NCBI RefSeq assembly: GCF_023065955.2
Contig: NW_026622763.1
Location: 82,813,299-82,877,298 of the forward strand
Direction of reading: 5' to 3'
Source: Ursus arctos
Lineage: Eukaryota; Chordata; Mammalia; Carnivora; Ursidae
DNA length: 64,000 bases
A program made the position numbers and the translations under genes. A model generated the notes under the pieces. The model had not been told where the DNA came from. It saw nothing but the letters and a program-made list of their open reading frames with translations, and ran no database searches. Shown here piece after piece: positions 45,466 to 57,369 of this stretch. How positions within the stretch are numbered: position 1 is the stretch's first letter; each line of letters starts with the position of its first letter.

Positions 45466-45689
45466 TCACCGACACGTTACTCAGCTTCTCTCTCTCTTTC
45501 GGTTGAAAAATAATGCCTGTCTCGCCTACTTCACATATGAAATGTAAGAAGATAGTGACATAATGAATAAGAATGCAGAAGTCTCTGAACACCATAAAGA
45601 ACCCTACAAACCTACCATGTCAGAAGGCACTGCCTGCAATCGTAACCATTTTTAGAGTTCCAAGTCCAACTGAAAAAAAGAACAATAAG

Positions 45690-46320
45690 CAGTGATAGCA
45701 TCTGGTACTTTGTCTCCAATCAGTTAGAAAGCCTAAGCAGCAAAAAGTGAAATTCTTAAGAGTTTATTTAGATTTCAGTTTACTAGATTTCTCTCTTGTC
45801 CACACACAGAAGGCAATCGCAGAACGCCCTGCAATTAATTGTCTGGCGTTTGCTCTCCTGAATTGAGATAGCATACTCTCCCTGTTTGTGAAGAATGACT
45901 CAGACAGACAAGTGGATGGTGAAAATGTTCCATGAGTAGTATCACAAATTCACAGAGGGTCACGAAGCTGGATTACATCAAGGAACCTAGGGGGAAAATT
46001 CAATTTTAGAATTTGGCTATATTAAATATAAGCCCAGTCATCTACTTCATCTCATAGGTTTAGGTGTTTACGAGATTTCATGAAGCAGTTAAGACTGCAA
46101 AAATCCCCCTCAGACTAATTCATGATCGACTTTCAAACTGACTGTTACAGCTATCCTGGAATTACGGCCCATGAAGTCCCAGTGTAATGGAGACTACAGT
46201 GAGCATTTTTGGCCGCATGTTGCCTTCCATGTTGCAGGAGTCAGATAATATTTAAGGTAAAATGTGACGCAGAGACTGAGGCTTCTATTGAAGTTTAATC
46301 AGCTTCAAAATTACAAAAAG
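45690..46320. promoter_or_regulatory. Candidate conserved noncoding elements near the CpG island
   Basis: Repeat-free DNA with motif-like words: 'ctgcaattaattgtctggcg', 'gaatgactcagacagac' (AP-1-like TGACTCA), 'atttttggccgcatgttgcc' and 'tgttgcaggagtcagataat'. The location, about 1 kb from the promoter, suits a proximal enhancer. Appearance only. Confidence 0.35.
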
Positions 46321-46489
46321 TTTCTGTGCTACCCTCTACCTACTCTATTTCTCTCCCAAACATATACTTTTATCCCTGTATAAAAAACAAAGAATTTGGA
46401 AAAGTAGGGAATTCAGGCGAGATGCTCCGAGACTCCTGCAGAATCTACTGCAATAATTCCATAATAATGGCAAACTATCCTGTATTGTT

Positions 46490-46615
46490 TATACACTTAC
46501 CCATTTAACACTTACAATAACCTCATAAGGTAGATCTATGATGAGGGAGGTGGGTTTTCGGCCCAGACTAAATTTGGAAAATATGCTCATAACCACTAGA
46601 CCACATCCCCTCCCA
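46490..46615 (-). mobile_element. MIR SINE remnant
   Basis: 'atttaacacttacaataacctcataaggtag' followed by 'ataaccactagaccac' follows MIR in complement. Confidence 0.55.
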
Positions 46616-46640
46616 GCAAACACTAACTCAATGATAAACC

Positions 46641-47089
46641 TGTGATGGTTGATTTTATGTCAGCTTGACTAGGCCATGGGTTATCCAGCTATTTGGTTAA
46701 ACATTCTGGGTGTGTCTATGAGGGTGCTTCTGAATGAGATTAACGTTTGAATTGGTAGACTGGAGACTGCCCCCCCCCCATGTGGTTGGGCTTCATCCTA
46801 TACTTTGAAGATCTGAATAGAACAAAAGGCTGAATAGGGGAGAATTTGCTTTCTCTGCATCTTCAAGCTGGGACTTTGGTTTTCTGCTGCCTTCAGACCC
46901 GAACTCGAACTGGAACTATCCCATCAGCTCTCCTGGTTCTCCCCCTTGTGGACCACAAATCTGGAACTTCTCAGCCTCCACACCCGTGTGCATCAATTCC
47001 TTATTATAAATCTCTCTCCCTGTCACTCTCTTTTTGAGAAACAGAACCAATGGGAACCATCCCATCGGAAGAACCCCAACTAATTCAGA
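46641..47089 (+). mobile_element. ERVL LTR (MLT2 type)
   Basis: Begins 'tgtgatggttgattttatgt' and continues with 'agcttgactaggccatggg', 'tatttggttaaacattctggg', 'gagattaacgtttgaattgg', 'aatagaacaaaaggctgaa', 'caattccttattataaatctc' and an end 'aaccccaactaattcagac'. This is an ancient solitary LTR of the ERVL group. No internal retroviral gene is present. Confidence 0.82.
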
Positions 47090-47396
47090 CCCATAGGCTT
47101 ACTGTCAGCCCAGAGCATGTCTGCCAGCTCTACTGGAGAGAAAGAGTCCCTGAATCTTCTTCTGAGGTCTGTGTATGATAAAAAATGTTGCAATTTCTGT
47201 TTTATTTTTTCCTCTCGGTCCAGATGCAGATCAAAGCAGCAAACAGACGATCCCAAGAGAGGCTTGTGCTTCACTGTGTACCAGGTTCAACCTGGCTCGA
47301 GAATGTTTCTGAATGAAAGACAGTACAAAGTTAAAACGCGAAATACAGATTCTTTCTGACAGAGTAGAAGTCTTTTCTCAGTAGAAAGTTGGATAT
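47090..47396. other. Unique sequence, nothing recognised
   Basis: Opposed short frames at 47080-47274 and 47117-47359 show no family resemblance. Confidence 0.35.
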
Positions 47397-47407
47397 TCCA
47401 CTTTGTT

Positions 47408-47597
47408 GTTTTTTTTTTTTAAAGATTTTATAATTTATTTATTTATTTGACAGAGAGACAGAGAGAGAGAACAAGTAGGGAGAGGGAGAAAGCAGGCTCC
47501 CTCCTGGGAGCCCGATGCTGGGCTCCATACCAGGACCCTGGGATCATGATCTGAGCCGAAGGCAGATGCTTAACCAACTGAGCCACCCAGGCGCCCC
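47408..47597 (-). mobile_element. Carnivore SINE, full length
   Basis: Antisense SINE ending 'aactgagccacccaggcgcccc'. The 11-base duplication 'tccactttgtt' lies at 47397-47407 and 47598-47608. Confidence 0.94.
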
Positions 47598-47608
47598 TCC
47601 ACTTTGTT

Positions 47609-49459
47609 TTAATATAATTTCTGGTTCTTTTTCTTAAGGGATTCAGCTGAGATAAATATCAGTGCTTATTCGTAAAAGCAGCAGACCATATCAGAGTATT
47701 GCAGCCTTTGAAATGTAAATGATCCACCAACTTACGGATGTTTTATGTGGATATGCACACAACTGTGCAAATGCTTAGCATTATGTTTGTCTCCATACGT
47801 ATGAAATAGAAGAGCATGTCTATCCAATGCTGGATGGCTGCGTGCTACCAGTGAAATTATCTATCTGATCTGCTTCTCTTAGTCCCTTATTGGGGGAACT
47901 GGTAGGAGTTGTGTTAGTAATTGCTGGTTTTTAGTGTCTACGGTTGAAAAATGTTAGTGAAATCCCTTATATTTTTTCTAGGAAAGTCAGAGTAGAATAA
48001 ATTCATTCTAAATCATCGGCATGTGAATATTCCACAGTAGAGTTTGTTCAAATGTGCAGAGAACTATTTCAATAAGTATAACAGGCTTGTTTGGAAATAC
48101 AACCTGTAACCTCTTGGAAGAGCATTATCAAAGCAAATAGAGCTGCTACTTAAAAGTTAGCAAATGGTTTAAACATAAACAATGTTCTATGATGCAAACA
48201 TTTATTTATTACTGGTGCGAATAAACCAACAGACTTGGTGTGCAAATGCGTGTTGCTCATGTGCTGTTGCCTAGGGTGTTAGCACTAGACCATTTTATGT
48301 ACGAAAATGCCATGGGCTTGATTTCCCTGTGTTACAATAAATTGTTTTTGTTTTCAGCCAAAAACAAAAAATCTGTAGGCTCAATGATAGTAAGTTTAAA
48401 ATTCTGGAGTCTAAGTCTCTGTCATCTGAAAAGTTTACCCGATAGCAGTCTTATCTAGGGAGAAATTACTTTTTTAAGTGCCTAACTGATACAGTGATAA
48501 CTTATCACTAAGTGATAGAGCTTTGCTTTGGGTATATTTAGAAACAGTAATAAATTTTAGAAATAATGGTAATTCCACCATTCAGAGAGAACAATCTTTC
48601 CAATGTGGATAAGCTATTTAATACTGGTGTTTGTTAACATGTTAGAGTAATAAACTTATCTTTAACTTCTTGTATGGAACTTGAAAACCTTAGCTTTTAG
48701 AAAGGGTGATTTTATGTCCCCAAAACGGTAATTAAAAAATTACCCATTTTTTAACAGTTTATTTCGCAGCATATTTTTAATCTAAGAGTTGGTATGTGTT
48801 AGTTTTTTCATACTTTTAAAAAAAATCTAGATTCTTAACTAAACTCATTTACAACTTTTCTAAAATTTTTAAGTATTAGAATTTAAAAAATCATCCTTAT
48901 TTTTTATCTTAAAGTGAATGGAAGTAAAATAATTTTTTATTAATATTCTTTATATCTGTACTGAAACTTAGGACCAGTTTGAATGCTGGGTATGGTGGAA
49001 GTTGGTTCTTGTTGCTTTAAAATTGACTCAACAATTTGTAGTACTTAAATTTTTCCTTTCTTTTTTCTAGCTGAGTTGGCTTTATTCAATCACCTTGTTC
49101 TTGAAATGAATTCTAGAAAGGAATTGTCAGTGTACAGTACTTGAATCTGACAAATAATCTACTTCAGATTTCAAAGGAAAGGTTTATTTATCTTACTGTC
49201 CTGCTCACATAAACATTTCTTATTCTGATATTATTCTTTTATTATAATGAATCTTTAATCATTTCATCTTTTTATCATTTGTATTAGCATCGTAGTAACA
49301 CTATTGTGGATCTTCCAAGCAGATGCCTTTTCGTGATGTATTTTAATAATAATGTGGAATCTGCATAATTTTGGTGTAAGTTGTCACCTTTTAAGTATTT
49401 TTTTGTTTTCATGAAAATATACTGCACAGCCCATTATCTGGTGAGAAATTGTACCCTAG
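47609..49459. other. Unique AT-rich sequence
   Basis: No gene or repeat recognised. The 47690-47960 part (caacttacggatgttttatg, atgcacacaactgtgcaaat) is compositionally smoother and could be a conserved element. Confidence 0.35.
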
Positions 49460-49841
49460 TGTAATGGACTAAATGTTTTGTGTTTCCCCCATATTTATAT
49501 GTGGAAACCCTAACCACCAATGTGATGGTATGTGGAGATGCAACCTTTGGGAGGTAATTAGGGCTAGATTAAGTCAGGAAGGTGCAGCCCTAGTTGGAAA
49601 GGATTAGTCACCTCATAAGAAGACACACCAGAGGGCTCTCACGACCCCCACTTTCACCACACTCCTACCGTATGAGGACACAGCAAGAAGTCAGCCATCT
49701 ACATGCCCAGAAGGGAAACCAACAATACTGGCACCTGATCTCAGATTTCTAGCCTCCAGAACAGTGAGAAAATAAAATTCTCTTCTTTAAACCACCCAGT
49801 CTATGTCATCTAGTTATGGCAGCCCAAGCCGACTAAGATGC
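49460..49841 (+). mobile_element. MaLR (ERVL-MaLR) LTR, MST/MLT1 type
   Basis: Sense-oriented LTR with 'ctaaccaccaatgtgatggt', 'acctttgggaggtaattagg', 'tatgaggacacagcaagaag', 'ctagcctccagaacagtgag' and 'aaaccacccagtctatgtc'. Ends 'ccgactaagatgc'. Same general family as 6012-6383, but opposite strand. Confidence 0.87.
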
Positions 49842-49974
49842 CTAGTGAACTTAATATCACCTAGCTGGCTACCATAAATTTTAGCATCAAAGTGGTCTCA
49901 GTTCTAAATAATAAAGAGCAAAAATAACATTAAAAGTAGAATTTGCAGGATGAATTTTGGAATACAGAATCTGA

Positions 49975-50029
49975 GATTTTTGTAATAAAATAATTATACT
50001 CTTAAGATTTTTGTAATAAAATAATTATA
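49975..50029. repeat. 31-bp period tandem duplication
   Basis: A 24-base stretch (gatttttgtaataaaat...) occurs at 49975-49998 and again at 50006-50029. Confidence 0.85.
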
Positions 50030-50330
50030 AATATCTGTTTATTTTCAAACTTATTTTTAATGTGTGTTAATCATATAGTCTCATAGAAATCACACTATGA
50101 TTTCATAATTTTAGTGTTTTTCAGGGTTTAGGCTCCAAAGTCATCTGACCTTGCTAACATGTCTGGCTGTTCTAGGTGACCCCAATGTACATTTATAGCA
50201 GTAATAGAGCAAAGGATAGTAAGTCGAATTGAAGTACAAAAAGAGGGAAAATTAATCTAAATTGAGTCATACTAACTTTAGTAAGAAGATTATAGCATTC
50301 AGATAAGTGTTTCATGCTTTTCTGTCATAC

Positions 50331-50417
50331 ATTTGATTTATTAGCACATGGTATTACCTCTATTGGTATTACCAATAAATAATAAATTACATTTAATTTA
50401 TTAGCACATGGTATTAC
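50331..50417. repeat. 60-bp period tandem duplication
   Basis: The block starting 'atttgatttattagcacatg' at 50331-50357 recurs at 50391-50417 with one substitution. Confidence 0.85.
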
Positions 50418-51339
50418 TTGCTATAACCTCTACAGAACAAACACCTTCAGCCAACAGCTCCCAACTCCTACCTTCTGAAAAACTTCCTCCTGTGGGAAGT
50501 GTTTCAAGTATTACTAGCTTTGTGAAGTTTCTTCTGATCTGCTCAGCAGATGGAAGCTCCAATGTCTATGTTCTCCATGATAAATTCAGTATAATTCCTT
50601 TCACATTAATGGAAACTGTCTATGTATATTTTAACTAGATTGTAAACCTTTTGAAAACATAGAGCACAATCCTTCCTTATATACTGTGAGAATATACGTT
50701 GGATATTCAAAAAATATCTAGAGATCAAAAGAATTTAAACCGAGAATTATAAAAGAGGATCTCATAAAATCCCTCTTCTAACTCCTGTGGGAGAAAGAAA
50801 TCTAACAACTCAATCCAAAATCTTTCTTTTATGGTAATAATTTGAAAGCATTAAACAGAGTTGCTCTGGGCGAAGAGGGTTGGATGAACCCAGGCTTTGT
50901 CTTCTCTGCACCATCCCTGCCAAGAGGCTCCATACAACGCAGTCTGAGAACTATTGTCTTATAGAAAGCAGGCAATAGTAATGCAAATGTGCGGTGGAAG
51001 AGCTACGTAGGGAGAAAGAAGGATTATGCATTCATCTGAGATAAGAGTAAGTGAGGTGAGAAAAGTCCATTCACAGAAGTACCTGAACACAGTGCTTCTA
51101 AGGGGTATTTATATACGGTGGGATTTTAGGTAGAACTGTAGGTGGGGGAGATATTTTAGGACAGGGGACCTATTTTAGGGATATTACCTAGGGTAATACT
51201 GTGAAAGTGATGGCCTCATTTACCATGTAAAATAAGCTCTGAGGTTCCCATCAAAAATCAGTCACATTATATAGTGTTTATAAGCATCCTTTTGGTGCCC
51301 CAAAAATATGGGTTTGAATTATTTAATATTGTGTAACTG
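50418..51339. other. Unique sequence, nothing recognised
   Basis: No gene recognised. The 76-codon frame at 50408-50638 has no family resemblance. Confidence 0.35.
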
Positions 51340-51475
51340 AACAATTGGCTCAGTCATCATCAAGTCTATCAAGTCTATTTGTATAATAAAGCTTACCTCA
51401 TAGGATAGAGTAAAACAGTACGATTCCTGAGGAACACTTAGTGTTCAATAAATGCTTGTATTAGCTACATGAAAA
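51340..51475 (+). mobile_element. MIR or L2-like SINE/LINE remnant
   Basis: 'cttacctcataggatagagt' followed by 'ttagtgttcaataaatgctt' matches the sense 3' portion of MIR (or an L2 tail). Confidence 0.6.
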
Positions 51476-51587
51476 AGTTACTGCTGTGCCAGGAAAGAGA
51501 TAACTTAGGTCCTCTTCAACTAAAGAATTAGAAGGAGTAGGCTCTCTCCAGAGAAATGAAGGTAGGAGAATCATGCCATTAAAAATA

Positions 51588-51672
51588 TGTATGTGTGTCT
51601 ATATATAATATGCGTGTGTATATATAAATATAATATATACACAATACATAGATATCACACACACATATACAG
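51588..51672. repeat. Degenerate (TA)n/(TG)n/(CA)n stretch
   Basis: Interrupted 'tatgtgtgtctatatataat', 'gtgtgtatatataaatat' and 'cacacacacatatac' runs. Confidence 0.85.
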
Positions 51673-52059
51673 AGGCACATGCTCTATGTAGAGATTCTGT
51701 TATATCTGTTAGTAATTCAAATTTTTGTTATGGTTTCATAAACAAAATTTAAGGGAAATACTCCCAAAAAAGTAGTCAAGAGCTTTAAGAAACATTTTGG
51801 CAGCAGATAAAAAATATAGTTAGTTCTGACTGTGTATTTCCCATTTCTGAACATGTGTTTAGACAAAAAATTCTTAAAAATTCTGCTTGTGATTCTTTCA
51901 TTTTGATGAGGTGAAGAGAAGGGGAAAGAAGGTAGTGGCCTTCCCCAACAGAATATCAGTATTATTACCTACTCTTGGAAAAAAGGAAGTAAAGCGAAAA
52001 TTGAATATTTCAAGTTTAAATATCAAGTACATTTTATTCAAATATGAATAAAGAGATCT

Positions 52060-52560
52060 GGCTGGCAAATGTCTTGATCCTTCAAATAAGATAATATAGT
52101 TGTGACAATAATTCTCCACTTACAGGGACTCAGTTGAGCTAATGAGGGACAAGTTTCCACATCTGATATTACCCTGGGGAAATGGAACAATTTATAAAAA
52201 AGCCTGTCTCCGATGGACAAATGTGAGTGTGTAGGAGTGGGCCCCCTAACTGGAAAATGGTGGGCTTCTATGAAACTGAGTGTGCCTTTGCAGACAATCC
52301 TTAACAGCTAATTGGACCTCCTCTGCGATTTCTTTGAGATATGCACATCATAATGGAAGAACATCACTGATATCCCATTTGTCTCCAGCCATATTTACCT
52401 TGAGAGAGGAATATCTGGGCCAAATATCCTTCCCTCAGAGGAACCAGCTAAGACAAAGGGTGCTTTCGTTTCTTCCTTGTCTACTGCACCCCTTAGGAAC
52501 CCGTTTCTCCCTTTCAATTTTGTGTCGAGATGCTCAGGACTGCTGAACCAAGCTGTGATC
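52060..52560. promoter_or_regulatory. Candidate conserved noncoding element
   Basis: Repeat-free, near-balanced composition with words such as 'gacaatccttaacagctaat', 'ctctgcgatttctttgagat' and 'ggaatatctgggccaaatat' (possible paired sites). The 88-codon frame at 52280-52546 shows no family. Low-confidence, by appearance. Confidence 0.28.
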
Positions 52561-53092
52561 AGAGAGGATTTGACAAACAGTCCTGAAGCTCTTATGTGTT
52601 ATGATTTTGTTCATCAAAGCCAACCTTCCTAAACCAGGAGCTTAAGAGTGCCAGACGCCCAATTATTGGTGTTAAGTAAATGGATTTTTGTCTTCTTAGA
52701 ATGCTTTTGTCCACAAAGTGGAGTTTATGTTATTCTTATCCATGAAGCTCTCAACACAGTACCAACTCAAGAGGATACATTAAATAGGAATTGGAAAAAA
52801 AGAGATTGTCATCTTGCTAACTTTTATAACTTAAGCATTCTTACTCATTTATACCTTGCTATACATTCTTTTAAAAACAATTTGAATTTCTGAAGTATTG
52901 TGATTGAGACCAACTTGTTTTCACTAAACTCAAGTTAAGAAATGAACTTTAAAACCTAAAAGTGAAAAAGAGATTCTAATCCACTGTAGTCTCTCTCAGT
53001 TATATTAAAAAGATTGAATTAGAGACAATATTTTTTTACATTATATCAAAGATGTAACTATCAATTATTAGAGCATGGTATTACACTAAGTT
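52561..53092. other. Unique sequence, nothing recognised
   Basis: No gene or repeat identified. Confidence 0.35.
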
Positions 53093-53108
53093 AAATTCTT
53101 CCTGAATG

Positions 53109-53319
53109 GTTTAAGGGTGTAAACTTAGAACAAATAATAGATAAGCCATAGTGATCCACTGCATAGCATAATGAATATAGACAACAATATTGTACTATAA
53201 CTATGTAATGTGATAAATATTGCTAAAATGACAATCATATTACAATGTCTAAATGTATTGAAGTAACATGATGTATGCCCAAATTTATACAATGTTATAT
53301 GTTAAATATATTCAATAAA
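53109..53319 (+). mobile_element. Short 5'-truncated L1 insertion (3' UTR only)
   Basis: Contains 'attgtactataactatgtaatg', 'acaatcatattacaatgtc' and the terminal 'aatgttatatgttaaatatattcaataaaa', the L1 3' end. A perfect 16-base target-site duplication (aaattcttcctgaatg) lies at 53093-53108 and 53320-53335. The poly-A is very short. Confidence 0.88.
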
Positions 53320-53335
53320 AAATTCTTCCTGAATG

Positions 53336-53739
53336 TTAGTATAAATGTTAGGCTTTGGATAGAGATAAATTTAAAGTAAGCGTCAAAGATGAAAAGATTA
53401 TTGTTTGAAATACTCCATTAAAAGTTGTCACCCTATTTTTTTGAATCCCACCTCTGTTTTTGAAGAGATATTTTTTGTTTATTCTTGCCCTTGAATATAA
53501 GTATTCTTTTTCAAGTAAGTAGTCTGTTTGTTAGTCCATTAGCTAGACTGTCTTAAAAAAATCAAAATGTTCTCACAACCATCCTTTGAGCTAATGGAAG
53601 AAGCCAAGTGCTTCTTATGCTTCCCCTCAAAGAGACACATATATTTGTTACAATTAGGAAAGTTTCCATTAGTAACTAAGCATTTTTGAAGTGATTTTGA
53701 AAGATGAATTCCAAATGTCATACATTTTATTTGGTTAAC
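53336..53739. other. Unique sequence, nothing recognised
   Basis: No gene or repeat identified. Confidence 0.35.
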
Positions 53740-54130
53740 TTTATTAAAATTTTAATTAGTAGAAAACCTTTGGTATATGGATTTGTTAACAATCCATTGG
53801 GTCATCCACATGTAAACAAACACAAGTCCATTTTCTTTGCACTAAAATTGGTTTCTCTCAACTAATTGCATGCCAATTTAGGTAATGGCATTTCTCATAG
53901 ATGATGTCAAATCACTTCCTGACAGATAAATCGTTATCCTGTTTGTACAAATGCTCTAGATTTGTTGATGGTTTTAAACTCATGTTTTTGCCTAATTAAG
54001 TGGTTATTTTTGAAAGTCTCTTGAGATGTTACTTCCTTTTATTTCTGCATTCATTTGGCCACTTAATAAGGCATTTACTTTAAATAGATGTCTCTTGTAT
54101 TAAATACATTTACACAAAGTACATTCTTAT
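53740..54130. promoter_or_regulatory. Candidate conserved noncoding element (TAAT-rich)
   Basis: Repeat-free DNA with many homeodomain-like TAAT/ATTA words (aaattttaattagtag, caactaattgcatgcc, cctaattaagtgg), plus 'gtaaacaaacac' (forkhead-like) and 'tgacagataaatcg'. It lies between a short L1 tail and a large L1, which makes its clean state notable. Function is not shown. Confidence 0.35.
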
Positions 54131-54439
54131 TAAAATAAATCTGACATCATAATCCCAAAACTTGGCACAAACAATGTGTACAGCCCATGACTATAAAGAA
54201 ATAAACAGAGTTCTAGTTCAAGATGGTGTGTTGGAAGATTCTGAACTCACCTCGTCCACAGAACACACCAAATTACACCTATTAATAGAACAATTCCTGT
54301 TGAAGAAGAACTGAGGGCTGACTGAACAGCTACTGAGCAACCAAAGATAGAACAAAAAGAGAACTGCAAGAGAGACAGAAACACAGCAACAAAGGAAAAC
54401 CCTATCACCAACACTGCAAATGTCATGGGAAGGGATAGT

Positions 54440-55190
54440 ACTGAGGGATTGGGAACAGATTCCTCTGTCCTAGGGCATAGAAAAAAATGCCATGGTTTAA
54501 AAGAACAATTAGCATATAAAAGAGACAACACTGGAATTCTGCAAAGTGGTGCGGAAGCTGCGGGTCAGAGGGACTGGAAAATGACAAGGTTTACTTCCCC
54601 AACCCACCTTGGATGCCTGGACTGAAGCAGGGTCCAGACACTATGGTGGGTGGATCTGGTCATCTCAGTGGGCTTGTGCTTTCACCGAACTCGGGGCCAC
54701 AAACCCACACCAGCCCTGGATGCACTGGGACACTGGAAAGGGAACTATGGGAATGTTTCCTCCCATTCCACTTTAACAGCCCAGATTAGAGCAGGGTCTA
54801 GATGCCATAATTAGTGGACCATGTGCACAATGGGTTACATCATCACAGAAAGCTTCTGACTTCAACAAATACAGGATATGCAAGCCCATACCAGCCCTGA
54901 TCCCACTGAGACACAGAAAAAAAGCCATGGTTTAAAAGGGCCTAGGAACTGTGGGGACGTTCTCTCCCTCACCCTTTAAAAGCCCAGACCAGAGCAGAGT
55001 CTGGAACCATAAAGAATGAGGTTGGAATCCATAATTGAAGAATCCCAACATTGTAAGGGGCTGGTCCTGATGCCATAACTGGTGGGTCTAGTCATAACAG
55101 GGAGCTTTTGACCTCAGTGAGCCCAAGGTGCTCAAGCCCACACCAGCTGCCCTGTGGAACTGGGGCACAGAAAACAAGCTGCAGATTTAC
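54440..55190 (+). repeat. Tandem monomers in L1 5' UTR
   Basis: Three related units begin near 54628, 54790 and 55064. Each has 'gcagggtc(c/t)aga' or 'tggtcctgatgccat', a 'caagcccacaccagc'-like block and 'actggg(g/a)cac'. They are probably promoter monomers, comparable in layout to those known in rodent L1. Confidence 0.7.
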
Positions 55191-55292
55191 GGTGTTTTTT
55201 TGTTTTGTTTTGTTTTTTAATTTTCACTTTCTAATTTGATTCTAATTTTTACTTTAAAAATTTGCCTTGTCTTGCTTTGTTTTAATTTTTTA

Positions 55293-55509
55293 TTTATTTT
55301 ATTTTTTTAAAGATTTTATTTATTTATTTGACAGAAAGTGAGACAGCAAGAGAGTGAAGACAAGCAGGGGGAGTGTGAGAGGGAGAAGCAGGCTTCCTTC
55401 TGAGCAGGGAGCTCCATGAGCAACTTGATCACAGGACTCTGGGATCATGACCTGAGCCAAAGGCAGATGCTTAATGACTGAGCCTGTTGTCCCTGAACCA
55501 GGTGTCCCC
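55293..55509 (-). mobile_element. Carnivore SINE inserted in L1 5' UTR
   Basis: Antisense SINE whose head is disturbed. Between 'gactgagcc' and 'ccaggtgtcccc' there are about 13 extra bases (tgttgtccctgaa). The target-site duplication is unclear because both flanks are T-rich. Confidence 0.85.
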
Positions 55510-55826
55510 GTTTTTATCTTTTTCTTTTTAGTTTTGTTCTTTTATTGTTCTTTTTTTCTTTTCTTCCTTTTATTTTTTTTAATTTTTTTCCTTTCTTCTT
55601 ATATTTTACTACTTTCTTTTTTCTTTAATTGTTATTATTTTTTAATTCTTTCTGTAAAAAGCCACAGTTTAGAAGACTAATCAACATATACAGCCTAGCC
55701 AGCCAGCAAGTCACCACGCACACACAATCTGCATCGGGGAAACAATACACAAAACCACTCCTTCAAGTTTAGGAGAAGTAACCATTTTGCTTAATCCATA
55801 GACACAAATACAGAACATTAAGCAAA

Positions 55827-56739
55827 ATGGGGGATAGAAGAATTGCTTCAAAAGAAAGAACAAGAAAAAATCCTCAGAAAAAGAACTAAATGAAACAGAG
55901 ATAAGCAATTATGCCTGATAAAGAATTTAAATTAATGATCATAAAGATACCCACTGAGCTGGGGAAAAGAGTGGAAGAATTCAGTGAGACTTTTGATAAA
56001 GACATAGAAAATATTAAAGAGAACCAGTTAGAACTGATGAATATGATAACTGAAATAAAAACACATAAGAGGGAATCAAGTAGATTAGAGGATGCAGAAA
56101 TATGAATCAGCAATATGGAAGACAAGGTAATGGAAAGCATACAAGCTGAACACTAAAAGAGAAAATAATTTTTAAAAATGAGGATACATTAAGAGATTTC
56201 TTGGACAACATCAAGGGAACAAACATTTGCATTATAAGGGCTCTCTGAAGAAGATGGCGACCAAGAAGAAGAAGAAGAAAAAGAAGAGGAGGAAATAAAG
56301 ATACAGAGAACTTATTTAGAGAAATAATAAATGAAAACTCTTCTAATCTAAGGGGAAAATAAACACCCAAGTCCAAGAAGCAGAGAGTCCCAAACAAGAT
56401 GAAACCAAGGGGGTCCACACCACAACATATAATAATCAACATGTCAAAGTTAAAGATAAAGAGAGAATCTTAGAAGCAGAAAGAAACAAAAAGTTACCTT
56501 CAAGGGAAAACCTATAAGACTACTAGCTGAATTTTCAGCAGAAACTTTGCAAGCCACGAGATAATGGCATGATATATTCAAAGTGCTGGGGGATAAAAGC
56601 TACAACCAGGAACACTCTAGCCGGCAAGATTATCATTCAGATTCAAAGAAGAGATGAAGAGTTTCCCAGACAAAAAAAATATAAGGAGTTTATTGCCACT
56701 AAACCAGCCTTACAACGAATGTTAGAGGAATTTGTTTAA
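55827..56739 (+). pseudogene. L1 ORF1 relic
   Basis: Starts 'atgggggatagaagaattgc' and ends 'gaggaatttgtttaa'. It shows the L1 ORF1 order: charged coiled-coil (KIPTELGKRVEEFSETFDKD at 55947 on), then a lysine-rich GAA repeat (56262-56292), then the RNA-binding end. It has early stops and frameshifts. Confidence 0.8.
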
Positions 56740-57129
56740 GTGGAAAAGAAATGGCCATAACTAAATATTAGGAAAATATGAATAAAACGGTATAAAATAT
56801 GACTGCATATACATAAAATGTGGAGAAAGAAGTAAAAAGGAAAGAGAAGGGGAAAAAGAAAGATTTCTTCTTTTTCTGTTTTCTTTTTCAAATTTAGAAT
56901 GCATTTGAACTATCAAATTAATATTAACTGCTATTTACTTAGGATGTTATATATGAACCTAATGGTAACCACAAATCCAAACCCTATGACAGATATACAA
57001 AAACTAATGAGAAAGAAAGTCAAACAAAACACTAAAGGTGCTCACTGATCACAAAGACAAAGAGCAAAAGAAGAAAGGAACAAAGAAGAGCTACAAAAAC
57101 AACCAGAAAACAAATTTAAAAAAAGGCAA

Positions 57130-57327
57130 TAAGTACATACCTATCAATGATTACTTGAAATGTAAATGGTCTCAATGCTCTAATCAGAAGATATGGAGTG
57201 TTGGAATGAATAAAAATATAAGACCCATTTATATGCTGCCTACAAGAGACTCACCTCAGACCTAAAGAGGCATAGAGACTGAAAATGAAGGGTTGGGAGG
57301 ACATTCACCATGCAAATGAAGCAGGAA

Positions 57328-57369
<42 letters not shown>

